From positions 1-7,216 of the forward strand of contig CAIUKX010000317.1 of NCBI GenBank assembly GCA_903899795.1: a DNA stretch of 7,216 nucleotides, read 5' to 3'. Below are positions 1 to 6,428 of the stretch, piece by piece. The translations under genes and the position numbers were made by a program. Numbering within the stretch: position 1 is the first letter of the stretch; the number at the start of each line of letters is the position of its first letter. Source of the stretch: an uncultured Flavobacteriales bacterium (GTDB lineage: Bacteria; Bacteroidota; Bacteroidia; Flavobacteriales_D; Crocinitomicaceae). The notes below the pieces were generated by a model. The model was not told the origin of the DNA and did no database searches. It saw nothing but the letters and a program-made list of their open reading frames with translations.

Positions 1-28
1 AAAATAATTACAATTTAATTTAACTGAA

Positions 29-355
29 ATGGCCACCGCGCACGCACAGCACTATGAACGCATGATGGCTCGTATGACGCAGCATTTTTACAAGCTTTCT
101 GATGATTATACGGCAGATTTGAAAAAGTATCATCAAAACACCGACCATTTCCCCATAGACTTATTGTGGGAATATGTAAATCGATACAGCGATATGAGAG
201 AAGAAATGTCTCAAATTCCTGAACGTTATTTTGGTCATGGTTACAATCCAAAAACAAATGAATTATGGTATAGAGAAAATAGTACTGATTTTAATGCGAG
301 ATTAAGCAGACAATTAACACGAATACAACAGTCGATTAGAGATAAATATGCTTAA
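29..355 (+). CDS. Unknown 108-residue hydrophilic protein
   Basis: An uninterrupted ATG-to-TAA frame of 108 codons starts MATAHAQHYERMMARM and ends with SIRDKYA. I do not recognise a family. The protein is rich in Tyr, Arg, His, Met and charged residues, has no signal peptide or membrane segment, and looks mainly helical, with a helix-like N-terminus (about residues 5-35) and C-terminus (about 88-107). The ATG is the first in the frame, but only 28 bases lie upstream in the window, so an upstream exon cannot be excluded. It converges on the MCP gene with 36 bases between the two stop codons, and a palindrome overlaps its own stop. A small virion or accessory protein is possible from its position next to the capsid gene, but that is inference only. 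Confidence 0.6.
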   Translation: MATAHAQHYERMMARMTQHFYKLSDDYTADLKKYHQNTDHFPIDLLWEYVNRYSDMREEMSQIPERYFGHGYNPKTNELWYRENSTDFNARLSRQLTRIQQSIRDKYA

Positions 356-371
356 AATATAAATATATTTT
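354..371. terminator. AT-only palindrome between convergent genes; possible 3'-end signal
   Basis: AAAATATA and TATATTTT form a perfect 8-bp inverted repeat around an AA centre. It overlaps the TAA of the left gene (353-355) and lies 20 bases beyond the MCP stop (392-394 on the minus strand). Because it is symmetric, it could serve both transcripts. Hairpins at transcript 3' ends are known to mark polyadenylation in Mimivirus; use of that rule here is inference. AT-rich palindromes also arise by chance, so confidence is modest. The second convergent junction (6404-6417) has one too. Confidence 0.35.
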
Positions 372-391
372 GCAATACAAATTTTACATAT

Positions 392-3300
392 CTAATAGTA
401 CGATAACATATGTCCGCCCGGCACGAAACTAAGTTTCACAATGTGCGGCACAATTGCCGTGCATGTCACGTTCATTCCCACACTTTGAACAGAATTAGGA
501 ATAGTACTGGTAGCAGTCATTAGCTGACATCCGGTCATCCGAATAGTCAACTGTTCCTGGCCTAAAAACTTACCCGTACGCATAATATCATCGTGGTTTG
601 TCCAGCTCTCGAAATCCCAACCTAAGAAAAAAGTACCAATGGGAGGAACAAACGTATTGAGTACTCCGACAAAAGAAGTAGTACCAACACCAACAAACCC
701 GGTAGAACGGGGAGACTGACGAATACCACGAATACGACCGGACGATTGAGCTACACCTAAATCATTGACTTCGGCAATGGAGAAGTAAGGGTTCTGAGTA
801 ATGGTTTGATCGTCCAGGGCAGAGATGGGAACAAAGGTGGTGAAAAAACCAAGATCTAAGAACGGATCAAAGTTCAATCCGGTAGTCGTGCCAGAATTCT
901 GAGTAGAATCCCATGCTGTAAGAGCCATGTTTTCGGTACCACACCAAGACCAATTGTGGAGAGAATGGGTCGACTTTTCGCGTTCTACCAACATTTCACT
1001 GACTGTTTGAATGGGTTGCAAAGGGTACTGTTTGGTTCCACTGAATAATTGGTAGGAGAAAAGTCCCATGTTCTGAGTATCCAGAGTAGAACTAATGGTG
1101 TATACACCACCCACATCAGGCGCAAGACCGGCTTTTCCAAGAACTAATCCTCCGGTATTTGCAGGAGAGGAATCCGTTAATGCGTTCGCTGAACTGGAGA
1201 ACGAGAGACCCGTGAATGGGCAGGAAAACGAGTTTGAGTAGTATTCCTGAGAAGTGAGTTGCACCGCAGGACGGAAAACCAAATACAAAGCAGTAGCCTG
1301 GCCAATTTGGATCGGAAGAATGATATTCTGTTGAGAAGAACTGTCGCAATTGGCTTCAAAAGAACGGTAACCACGAGTCCACACCACAATCTCGGAAGAT
1401 GCAGCATGTTGAATAATAGCCGAAGTGGAAATATCGTCCAATTGAACTTGTTCACCAATGTACTGCAAATCGCGAATAGCAAAAGCAGTTGTGCCCGATT
1501 GAGCAAAAACAGCATCATTAATACCTAATCGAGAAGAGACTTGACAACGACGACTTTGTGGGACACTGGCGGGAAGATAAGTTCCATAACAAGACGCCCG
1601 TTCATTGCAGTAAGAAGCAATGGCTCCTTGAGATTTTTGAGCCCAAGGTTGGGAAGTTGGAACATACTGGGGTTTTGGAAGAGAAGAAAAATTATTTAAA
1701 TGAAAACCATTTAGGGTTCCACTAGCAACAGGAATTTGACAATTTGAAGGACCAGCAATTACATTAAAATTGGTTTGGGTAATCGCACTATTTAATTGAT
1801 TAGTTGCATATGTTCCGGCACCACCCAATACTCCTCCTGACGCGGTTGAAGTTAATTGACCTAGAATTCCAAATTCTCCGCCGTTTGACGCGTATTGAAC
1901 TACTGTTTGTTCTGGTACAAATAAGGTATTGGTACTGGTACAAGTAAAAACACCAGCACCATCATGACTTCCCGCGCAAGTGCCAATAATCGATTCAAGA
2001 GCTGAAGTAGCATAACTGGGAACTTGAGCTGCAACTAAGTCTTCTCCCATAGCCGATGAAGTGTTGTACATTTGAGAGCCTTCCACAATTTGATCAGAGG
2101 AACCAGGCGCTACACCAACAAATGTTGTGTCAACATAATAAGCGTTAGAAGCTGGGTTTGTAGATGAAACTCTGCTAACCATGGCAAATCCACACCCCAG
2201 ACTTGCTCCTGCTGGGTTATAGGTATATAACGCAGTACTCGGATCTTGAGTAGTTGGAACAGGAGCATTTCCAAAATTAGAATCTGAAACCTGGTTCATT
2301 CTGAAAGATCCGTTGGCGCCACCTCCAAAAGGAGCAAAATCACGAACTGTGCCTGGAATACGACGGCAAGGATCCATCGTTAGCCAGAAAGCTTTGTTAT
2401 TGCTGGCCAATTTAAACTCGATGCGAATATTATTAGCCCCAATAAGAAGATCGGGGAACATTTTGTCGGCAAGAATACCATAGATTCCACTAAGAAAAGG
2501 CATCGATACACGGTATTCGGTGAAATTGCAGTTGGCAGCATTAACGTTGGGCGAAGTAGCAGCTGTTAACGCAGTTACATTAGTGCAGTACATTCCTCCT
2601 CCAATGTTTCCGGACACACCAATAGGAAGAGACCGTACATTTGCCAAATACTTCATGTACTCGGAAACCTTTGTTTTGCCAATGATCTGGTCCACTTCGA
2701 AATCATCTATCTCGCCAGAAAGAGTGCATGGTTGGTAATCGGGCCATAGCGAAGGAGTGTACGTGGCACAAGGAAGCCAAGGATAAGTCATTTCCAATGA
2801 ACCAAGAGTTTCAGTTCTTGCAACCACGGTATTTTTAAAAACAAAATGATCGTTGGCTTGAATAAAGTACTGATTTCCTGTTGGATTGCCGCGAACATGA
2901 GTAGGATTTCTACCAGCAATTAATTGAGAATTTGTTCCAGCTCCAAAACTTGACAGATTGTAGAGAAATCCTTGTAATTGAAGTACTGAATTTATAGAAC
3001 CTCCAAATGCATCATCGTTAAACGTGTATCCTGAATCATTACCAACTAAAGCTCCAAAAGAGAAACTATTTACAGCTCCTCCTGTTCCTTTAGAAAAAGT
3101 CTGTAATCCATTGCAATCATCAAGTCCACTGTAATAGCCAAACGAAATGGCTGGAGGTTGATAAACGGCGCTGTTCTTGTCCTAATAATAGAGTATAAAT
3201 ATGAAAAGGTAGTAGGAAACCGTAGGTTTCTTACCATGAAGGGAGTACGACCAAACATGGGAACACCCGTGGCATCCACCATGGCAGGTTTGATGAAATT

Positions 3301-3957
3301 GATGTGCTTGTCGCCCTGATATAGAGTAATAAAGAAGGAAGGTTGTAGGAAACGCAGTTTCTTACCGCTTTGCCGTTGTTGGCACGCCATTTGTTGCGAC
3401 GAAAGACATGCATGGGGCGACATTGCCTGATAAAAAGAGCTAAAAGAAGGAAGGTTGTAGGAAAACGCAGTTTCTTACCAGCCTCCTTGCTCCATGAGAA
3501 GGTCGACGGTCTCCGAGTAGCGGAGATTTTCTTCCACGGGAGTACCCGAAGAGTAGACTCGCATTTCGTCAAAGAAAATCATGGCACTATATAGTAGGGT
3601 ATCAAAAAAGGAAGGTCGTAGGAAACGTAGTTTCTTACCCGCATGGACCAAAATTCAAATAATCCACATAGGGATTGGTGTTGCTCACCTGCAACGTGCA
3701 GTTGATGTTTCCCTGTTTGACATCGGTAAATGTACCAGGAGTACCCGTTTGCAGCGGGAGGGAGACAAGAGAGCCGGCCAACCAACTGTTGGCACTGTTG
3801 GCCTGATAATAGAGTTTTAAAAAGGAAAGTCGTAGGAAACTTAGTTTCTTACAGAGAGGGCATAACGTGTGCGCAGACAGAAAGCACCCTGGGGTTTTTC
3901 TTTGGCAAGCTGAACTTCAGCAGGAAGTGCAGTGGCAGTTGATTGTTGAAACGACAT
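392..3957 (-). CDS. MCP: Double-jelly-roll major capsid protein, six exons, 1102 residues
   Basis: Minus-strand exons are 3957-3853, 3802-3639, 3586-3479, 3426-3366, 3315-3235 and 3181-392. Joined, they give 3309 nt, or 1102 residues, from ATG (MSFQQSTATALPAE) to TAG. Splice phases are 0, 2, 2, 0 and 0, and every junction restores a sensible frame. Residues about 91-126 (AMIFFDEMRVYSSGTPVEEN, then RYSETVDLLM) and about 400-438 (MPFLSGIYGILADKMFP, then NNIRIEFKLA) match my memory of conserved stretches in polinton-like virus MCPs. The last 78 residues (from LGWDFESWT) look like the closing strands of the second jelly roll. A Ser/Gly/Asn/Thr-rich, low-charge stretch at about 445-700 probably forms large loops, as in adenovirus hexon. 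At 1102 residues it is longer than most polinton-like MCPs that I recall. It should form the trimeric capsomers. The gene starts 8 nt after the stop of a 43-codon ORF. The MCP call is by pattern recognition, not database search; the exon structure is read directly. Confidence 0.8.
3182..3234 (-). repeat. MCP intron 5 (53 nt), introner-like family member
   Basis: It starts GTAAGAAACC, loop TAC, second arm GGTTTCCTAC, which gives a longer stem than introns 2-4. The pyrimidine tract is CTACCTTTTCA and the end is ATACTCTATTATTAG. Phase 0: it joins GRTPFM to DKNSAVYQ, and exon 6 then stays open through to the stop at 392, including the region before the first GTG/ATG of the uninterrupted frame at 2827. 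Confidence 0.83.
3316..3365 (-). repeat. MCP intron 4 (50 nt), introner-like family member
   Basis: It starts GTAAGAAAC, loop TGC, second arm GTTTCCTAC, then ACCTTCCTTCTTTATTACTC, ending TATATCAG. A branch-point-like TTATTAC lies about 15 bases before the 3' end. Phase 0: it joins RANNGKA to GDKHINF. Retention would shift the frame because 50 is not a multiple of three. Confidence 0.85.
3427..3478 (-). repeat. MCP intron 3 (52 nt), introner-like family member
   Basis: It starts GTAAGAAAC, loop TGC, second arm GTTTTCCTAC with one extra T, then ACCTTCCTTCTTT, ending TTTTTATCAG. Apart from the extra T, its 5' portion of about 35 bases equals intron 4, the closest pair in the window. Phase 2: a Trp codon is split TG/G, joining LLMEQGG-W to QCRPMHVF. 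Confidence 0.83.
3587..3638 (-). repeat. MCP intron 2 (52 nt), introner-like family member
   Basis: It starts GTAAGAAAC, has the loop TAC, the second arm GTTTCCTAC, then a CCTTCCTTTTTT tract, and ends CTACTATATAG. This 3' end is the least like the family: it has TAG in place of CAG and CCCTA in place of CTCTA. Phase 2: the Gly codon is split GG/T, joining ...YLNFGPC-G to AMIFFDEM. Confidence 0.82.
3803..3852 (-). repeat. MCP intron 1 (50 nt), introner-like family member
   Basis: It starts GTAAGAAACTA and ends CTCTATTATCAG. The arms GTAAGAAACT and AGTTTCCTAC pair with one A-C mismatch, so the stem begins at the first base of the 5' splice site. Its first 34 bases differ from intron 2 at two positions only. 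Phase 0: removal joins ...RYALS to ANSANSW. In the unspliced frame it meets a stop soon after the hairpin. Confidence 0.85.
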
Positions 3958-3965
3958 ATTGGTGT

Positions 3966-4097
3966 TTAAATGGGACCGGTTCGACGACGACGAGAAGGAA
4001 CAGATTTACGACCTAAAAAATGTTGTTGAGTAGCTTTACGACCTAAGAAAATCTGAGAAGTTGCTTTTCCTCCGATTTTATGAATTCCACGGTGCAT
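3966..4097 (-). CDS. 43-residue basic protein of three imperfect decapeptide repeats
   Basis: An ATG-to-TAA frame of 44 codons lies directly upstream of the MCP on the same strand, with 8 bases between its stop and the MCP ATG. It begins MHRGIHKIGGKATSQ and carries a period-10 pattern: KIGGKATSQI (7-16), FLGRKATQQH (17-26), FLGRKSVPSR (27-36), followed by Arg-Arg-Arg-Thr-Gly-Pro-Ile. The charge is strongly positive, with no Asp or Glu at all. I do not recognise a family. A DNA-binding or capsid-lining virion peptide, comparable in character to the small basic core peptides of adenoviruses, is plausible. It may instead be an upstream ORF in the MCP leader. The repeat pattern and absence of acidic residues make a chance frame less likely, but the short length keeps confidence moderate. 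Confidence 0.5.
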   Translation of the reverse strand: MHRGIHKIGGKATSQIFLGRKATQQHFLGRKSVPSRRRRTGPI

Positions 4098-4157
4098 TTA
4101 TGATTTATAAAATAAAAATGAAAAAGAAAAGATAAAAACAATAAAAGTCTTTATAAA
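4098..4157 (-). promoter_or_regulatory. AT-rich promoter candidate for the 43-residue gene and MCP
   Basis: This 60-base gap on the minus strand has TATAAA at 4155-4150, 53 bases before the ATG at 4097, and a second TATAAA at 4109-4104, only 7 bases before it. The first could drive a transcript including the 43-codon ORF. The second, if used as a TATA box, would start transcription inside that ORF and leave MCP as the first complete frame. The stretch TTTTTCATTTTTATTT between them resembles the leader of the 5191 gene. No start site can be proved from sequence. Confidence 0.35.
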
Positions 4158-4766
4158 TTATAACAATATAAATTTATCCATTGGATTAAATACACGACTA
4201 TTCATAGGGGTTTTTCCTTTTCTTTCCTTACTTAATTTAAGCTTTTCGTGCTGTTTCTTAGTCATCACTATTCTTTCCTCTTCTTCTTCTGACTCTTGGA
4301 AGGCATCATCTTCCTCGGATGACGCTTGTACTTCAACTGGAGCTCGACTTCTTTTTTGCTTTTGTTTGACTTCCTTTTTAACTTTTGTTCCTTTGCTGCT
4401 TTTTTTGGGGGCTTTTTGGACAATTTCACCATCAGAATCAGACGAGGAGTCGGAAGTAATAGATTCAGAATCTACCTTCATGGCGCTTTCTTTCTTGCCA
4501 GTTGAATTGGAATTCATCAAATCACGTATTCTTTTTTTAATTTCTTCTTTTTCTGATTTCTTCTTCTCTGCTTTTAATTCTAAAGCAATTTTGTTTTTCG
4601 TCTCCAACCCACTTCGCATTTTCTTAAATGCTTCTAGACGTTTATCGGTCCACTCAAATGGTTTGCGATTCTTCTTTTCTTTCTCTTCTTTCACAGGTTT
4701 TGGCTCTTTATCCTCACTTTCATTTTCTTTCTCTTTTAACAATATTTCAGCTTCGATTTTTTCCAT
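4158..4766 (-). CDS. Highly charged Lys/Glu-rich, probably disordered nuclear or virion protein
   Basis: A 202-codon protein starts at the first ATG (MEKIEAEILLKEKE); the frame is open for six more codons back to a TTG at 4784, but ATG is the better start. Order of regions: an acidic/basic helix-like N-terminus (1-35); a motif RKPFEWTDKRLEAFKKMRSG (about 34-53) followed by a Lys/Glu coiled-coil-like segment to about 85; an acidic Ser/Asp run (DSSSDSDGE, near 107-115); a basic run (KGTKVKKEVKQKQKRSR) that could be a nuclear signal; a second acidic run (SSEEDDAFQESEEEEE); and a conserved-looking tail RVFNPMDKFILL. I recall short 'T-x-R-x-E-A-F-x-K-x-R' segments in several viral hypothetical proteins, but cannot name a family. 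A chromatin- or genome-associated role is inference from charge alone. Confidence 0.75.
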   Translation of the reverse strand: MEKIEAEILLKEKENESEDKEPKPVKEEKEKKNRKPFEWTDKRLEAFKKMRSGLETKNKIALELKAEKKKSEKEEIKKRIRDLMNSNSTGKKESAMKVDSESITSDSSSDSDGEIVQKAPKKSSKGTKVKKEVKQKQKRSRAPVEVQASSEEDDAFQESEEEEERIVMTKKQHEKLKLSKERKGKTPMNSRVFNPMDKFILL

Positions 4767-4855
4767 GTCTGAATCTCTTTTCAATGAAAAACCACCAGTG
4801 TTGCAAAGAAGCAGGTTTTGAAAAGAAATGAATTATTTAATTTATTGAATCTTGT
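4767..4855. promoter_or_regulatory. Divergent AT-rich promoter region
   Basis: This gap separates the leftward Lys/Glu-rich gene from the rightward short frame. It contains the AT-only run AATTATTTAATTTATTGAAT (4831-4850) but no clear TATA box. A minus-strand 12-mer TTCTTTTCAAAA (4827-4816) also occurs directly before the ATG of the 239-residue gene (7210-7199). Promoter activity is inferred from the divergent layout only. Confidence 0.3.
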
Positions 4856-5137
4856 TTGAATAATGACAGTTCGGTTGATTTGGGAAGCGGAGTTCATTTA
4901 GACGTCCCCTTAGAGACAAAAAGAGTCATTCTTGGTACTGGAAACCAAAAATGTAAGCCTTCGAATAGACCAGATAAGAGCCAAATGCCATCCAATCCAT
5001 CTCCCGTTTCGGTAACTCAAGTCGATGGGATCGAAATTCGAGTAGAACGGACGGTATTACGTTACGAAAGACTGGAGGAAGTATTTGACGACCTTCCTGA
5101 ATTTGTGCAAGAATTATTGGTTGAAAAATTAGCTTAA
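4856..5137 (+). CDS. Short unknown protein with uncertain start
   Basis: The frame is open from 4841 to the TAA at 5135-5137, but the first in-frame ATG is at 4985, giving only 50 residues (MPSNPSPVSVTQVDG...). The 5' part, read from TTG at 4856, would give 93 residues and looks coding in character (SSVDLGSGVHLDVPLETKR). The C-terminus (RYERLEEVFDDLPEFVQELL) is a clear acidic amphipathic helix candidate. A missing upstream exon, a non-ATG start or a truncated gene could explain the lack of an early ATG; no intron of the hairpin family is present here. It lies 53 bases before the penton-like gene on the same strand. No family is recognised. Confidence 0.45.
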   Translation: MNNDSSVDLGSGVHLDVPLETKRVILGTGNQKCKPSNRPDKSQMPSNPSPVSVTQVDGIEIRVERTVLRYERLEEVFDDLPEFVQELLVEKLA

Positions 5138-5154
5138 TTAGATTACGTATAACT

Positions 5155-5188
5155 ATTTTTATTTTCATTTTTATTTCATTTTTATTCC
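5155..5188 (+). promoter_or_regulatory. Triple ATTTTTATTTC-type tandem repeat in the leader of the 5191 gene
   Basis: Three near-identical units, ATTTTTATTTTC (5155-5166), ATTTTTATTTC (5167-5177) and ATTTTTATTCC (5178-5188), run up to 2 bases before the ATG. The related string TTTTTCATTTTTATTT occurs upstream of the 43-residue gene on the other strand. It could be a late promoter or leader element; low complexity limits what can be concluded. Confidence 0.35.
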
Positions 5189-5190
5189 TC

Positions 5191-6393
5191 ATGTCAACTG
5201 CCAATTCAGACAATAAAAGGTTTGCGGTTTTTATTAACTCAAAGCAATCGCTAATTGAATCGACTACAAAGTCTGAATGTATTATCCCTTTCAACGGCAA
5301 TATGGTGGATCATGATCCGTTGAAAGTTGTGCGATTTTCTATTACCGACGTTCTGTTTTCCAATGTGTTTTACAACATATATCCTGGAGTACAAACATTA
5401 AAATTTTTAGATGTATTTGCTCCAGGCCGTAATATAAGTACGTATACTTATGCAATTACAGATGTAGTAGTTCCGGTGGGTAATTATAGCTATGATACAC
5501 TTGTTTCGTATTTGAACACCACTCTTGGAAAGGTAGTAAATACGACTTTTAGTTTTGGATCAGCTGAAATTTTCTACGGATTTGGATCTACTTATGATGG
5601 ATTGACAACTAATGACATTTCTGCATCAGGCGAAGATCAAACAACTGGTAAAGTATTTGCCAACTCTCCGTCTTTGGGCGATCTGTATCAACCATTTGCC
5701 AAAGATTCAAGTGTTACAGCAACTGGGAATTCAGGAATTTATTGCGGAAAATATCTTATTTCAGATAGCGATACATATGGGTTAATGCACCAATTGGGTT
5801 TTACTTTTACCACTGTAGTACCTCCTCCTATTCCCAATACTCCATTTACAGGATGGGGATTTCCTATTTTCAGTAGACAAGTGTCTGCAACAACGCAATA
5901 TTCGTTTGATAATGTTACTTTTGGCACTTCATCGGCTGATTTAACGGTGAAAGAAGTAGTTCCAACCTGTATTTCAAACTTATCAGGTCTAGATGATTTG
6001 TACATTCATTGTGACCAATTGAGAACACACTATCTATCTGGTGTCCTCAAATACCCTTTAGCTCCAAGCGATGTGGTAGCCGTTATTCCCGTCAATGTTC
6101 CTTTTGGTGACAAAATGTCGTTTGTGCCCAACTTTCCACTTGAATCGTTTCTTGTAAACACCAATATTACTCAACTAACATTTCGAATGACTAATTCAAA
6201 CAACGTTCCTCTTGATTTTAACGGCACCGATTGGTCAATGACTATCTACTGCGAACAAATGGCCGACGAGTCAAGAATCGAGCTCGAGAATTATCCCGAC
6301 AGTGGTAATTTTACAACTCCTAGCAGCATGCCTTTTCAAACACAAGCAGGCGCACACATGGAACATAGACTAAAATCAAGTAGAAGAAATTAA
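5191..6393 (+). CDS. Putative minor capsid (penton-like) protein, 400 residues
   Basis: One uninterrupted ATG-to-TAA frame of 400 residues. The protein is rich in beta-prone segments (FAVFINSKQS, VVRFSITDVLFSNVFYNIYP, TLKFLDVFA), low in charge and rich in Thr/Ser/Asn/Gly, as expected for a jelly-roll structural protein. The segment PVGNYSYDTLVSYLNTTL (about 95-112) is of a type I associate with minor capsid/penton and other structural proteins of polinton-like viruses and large DNA viruses (a 'P-x-G-x-Y-x-x-x-x-L-x-x-x-L-N' pattern). The tail GAHMEHRLKSSRRN is basic and could face DNA. No signal peptide or membrane segment is seen. Position near the MCP supports a virion role. It could instead be a fibre or another surface protein; the assignment is by pattern only. 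Confidence 0.5.
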   Translation: MSTANSDNKRFAVFINSKQSLIESTTKSECIIPFNGNMVDHDPLKVVRFSITDVLFSNVFYNIYPGVQTLKFLDVFAPGRNISTYTYAITDVVVPVGNYSYDTLVSYLNTTLGKVVNTTFSFGSAEIFYGFGSTYDGLTTNDISASGEDQTTGKVFANSPSLGDLYQPFAKDSSVTATGNSGIYCGKYLISDSDTYGLMHQLGFTFTTVVPPPIPNTPFTGWGFPIFSRQVSATTQYSFDNVTFGTSSADLTVKEVVPTCISNLSGLDDLYIHCDQLRTHYLSGVLKYPLAPSDVVAVIPVNVPFGDKMSFVPNFPLESFLVNTNITQLTFRMTNSNNVPLDFNGTDWSMTIYCEQMADESRIELENYPDSGNFTTPSSMPFQTQAGAHMEHRLKSSRRN

Positions 6394-6403
6394 ATTTGTT
6401 GCT

Positions 6404-6417
6404 TATTTTATAAAATA
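6404..6417. terminator. 14-nt AT palindrome between convergent genes; possible 3'-end signal
   Basis: TATTTTATAAAATA is a perfect palindrome. It lies 10 bases after the stop of the penton-like gene and 11 bases after the stop of the 239-residue gene, so it sits almost exactly in the middle of the 35-base junction. Like the palindrome at 354-371, it could serve both converging transcripts. AT composition makes a chance origin possible. Confidence 0.35.
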
Positions 6418-6428
6418 CTGCTAATAAT

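Noticed and set aside
1177..1518. Minus and plus frames inside the MCP (1116-1349, 1177-1518, 1259-1528, 2520-2738)
   Set aside because: All are shadows of the long MCP exon 6 frame.
3070..3785. Three separate small minus-strand genes (3070-3423, 3231-3572, 3579-3785)
   Set aside because: Each is an MCP exon read through neighbouring introns; the products carry repeated out-of-frame strings such as KLRFLQP and KLRFPTTF from the intron hairpins.
3182..3852. CRISPR-like array of palindromic repeats with spacers
   Set aside because: The repeats recur five times, but the segments between them vary from 61 to 164 nt and code for one continuous protein once the repeats are removed with GT...AG ends.
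3182..3852. Self-splicing group I or group II introns
   Set aside because: At 50-53 nt they are far too short for either fold, and their GT...AG ends with a pyrimidine tract fit spliceosomal introns.
3182..3852. Target-site duplications flanking the introns, as for transposon-type introners
   Set aside because: I compared the exon bases on both sides of all six introns and saw no consistent direct repeat beyond the usual G|GT and AG|G preference.
4366..4821. Plus-strand frame of 151 codons rich in Ser, Phe and Leu
   Set aside because: It is the antisense of the Lys/Glu-rich gene; Lys and Glu codons read backwards give Phe, Leu and Ser.
4926..5300. Minus-strand frame of 124 codons
   Set aside because: It lies across the end of the short + gene, its AT-rich gap and the start of the penton-like gene, and has no independent support.
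5739..6005. Minus-strand 88-codon frame inside the penton-like gene
   Set aside because: It is fully contained in the longer + strand frame and has no recognisable features.
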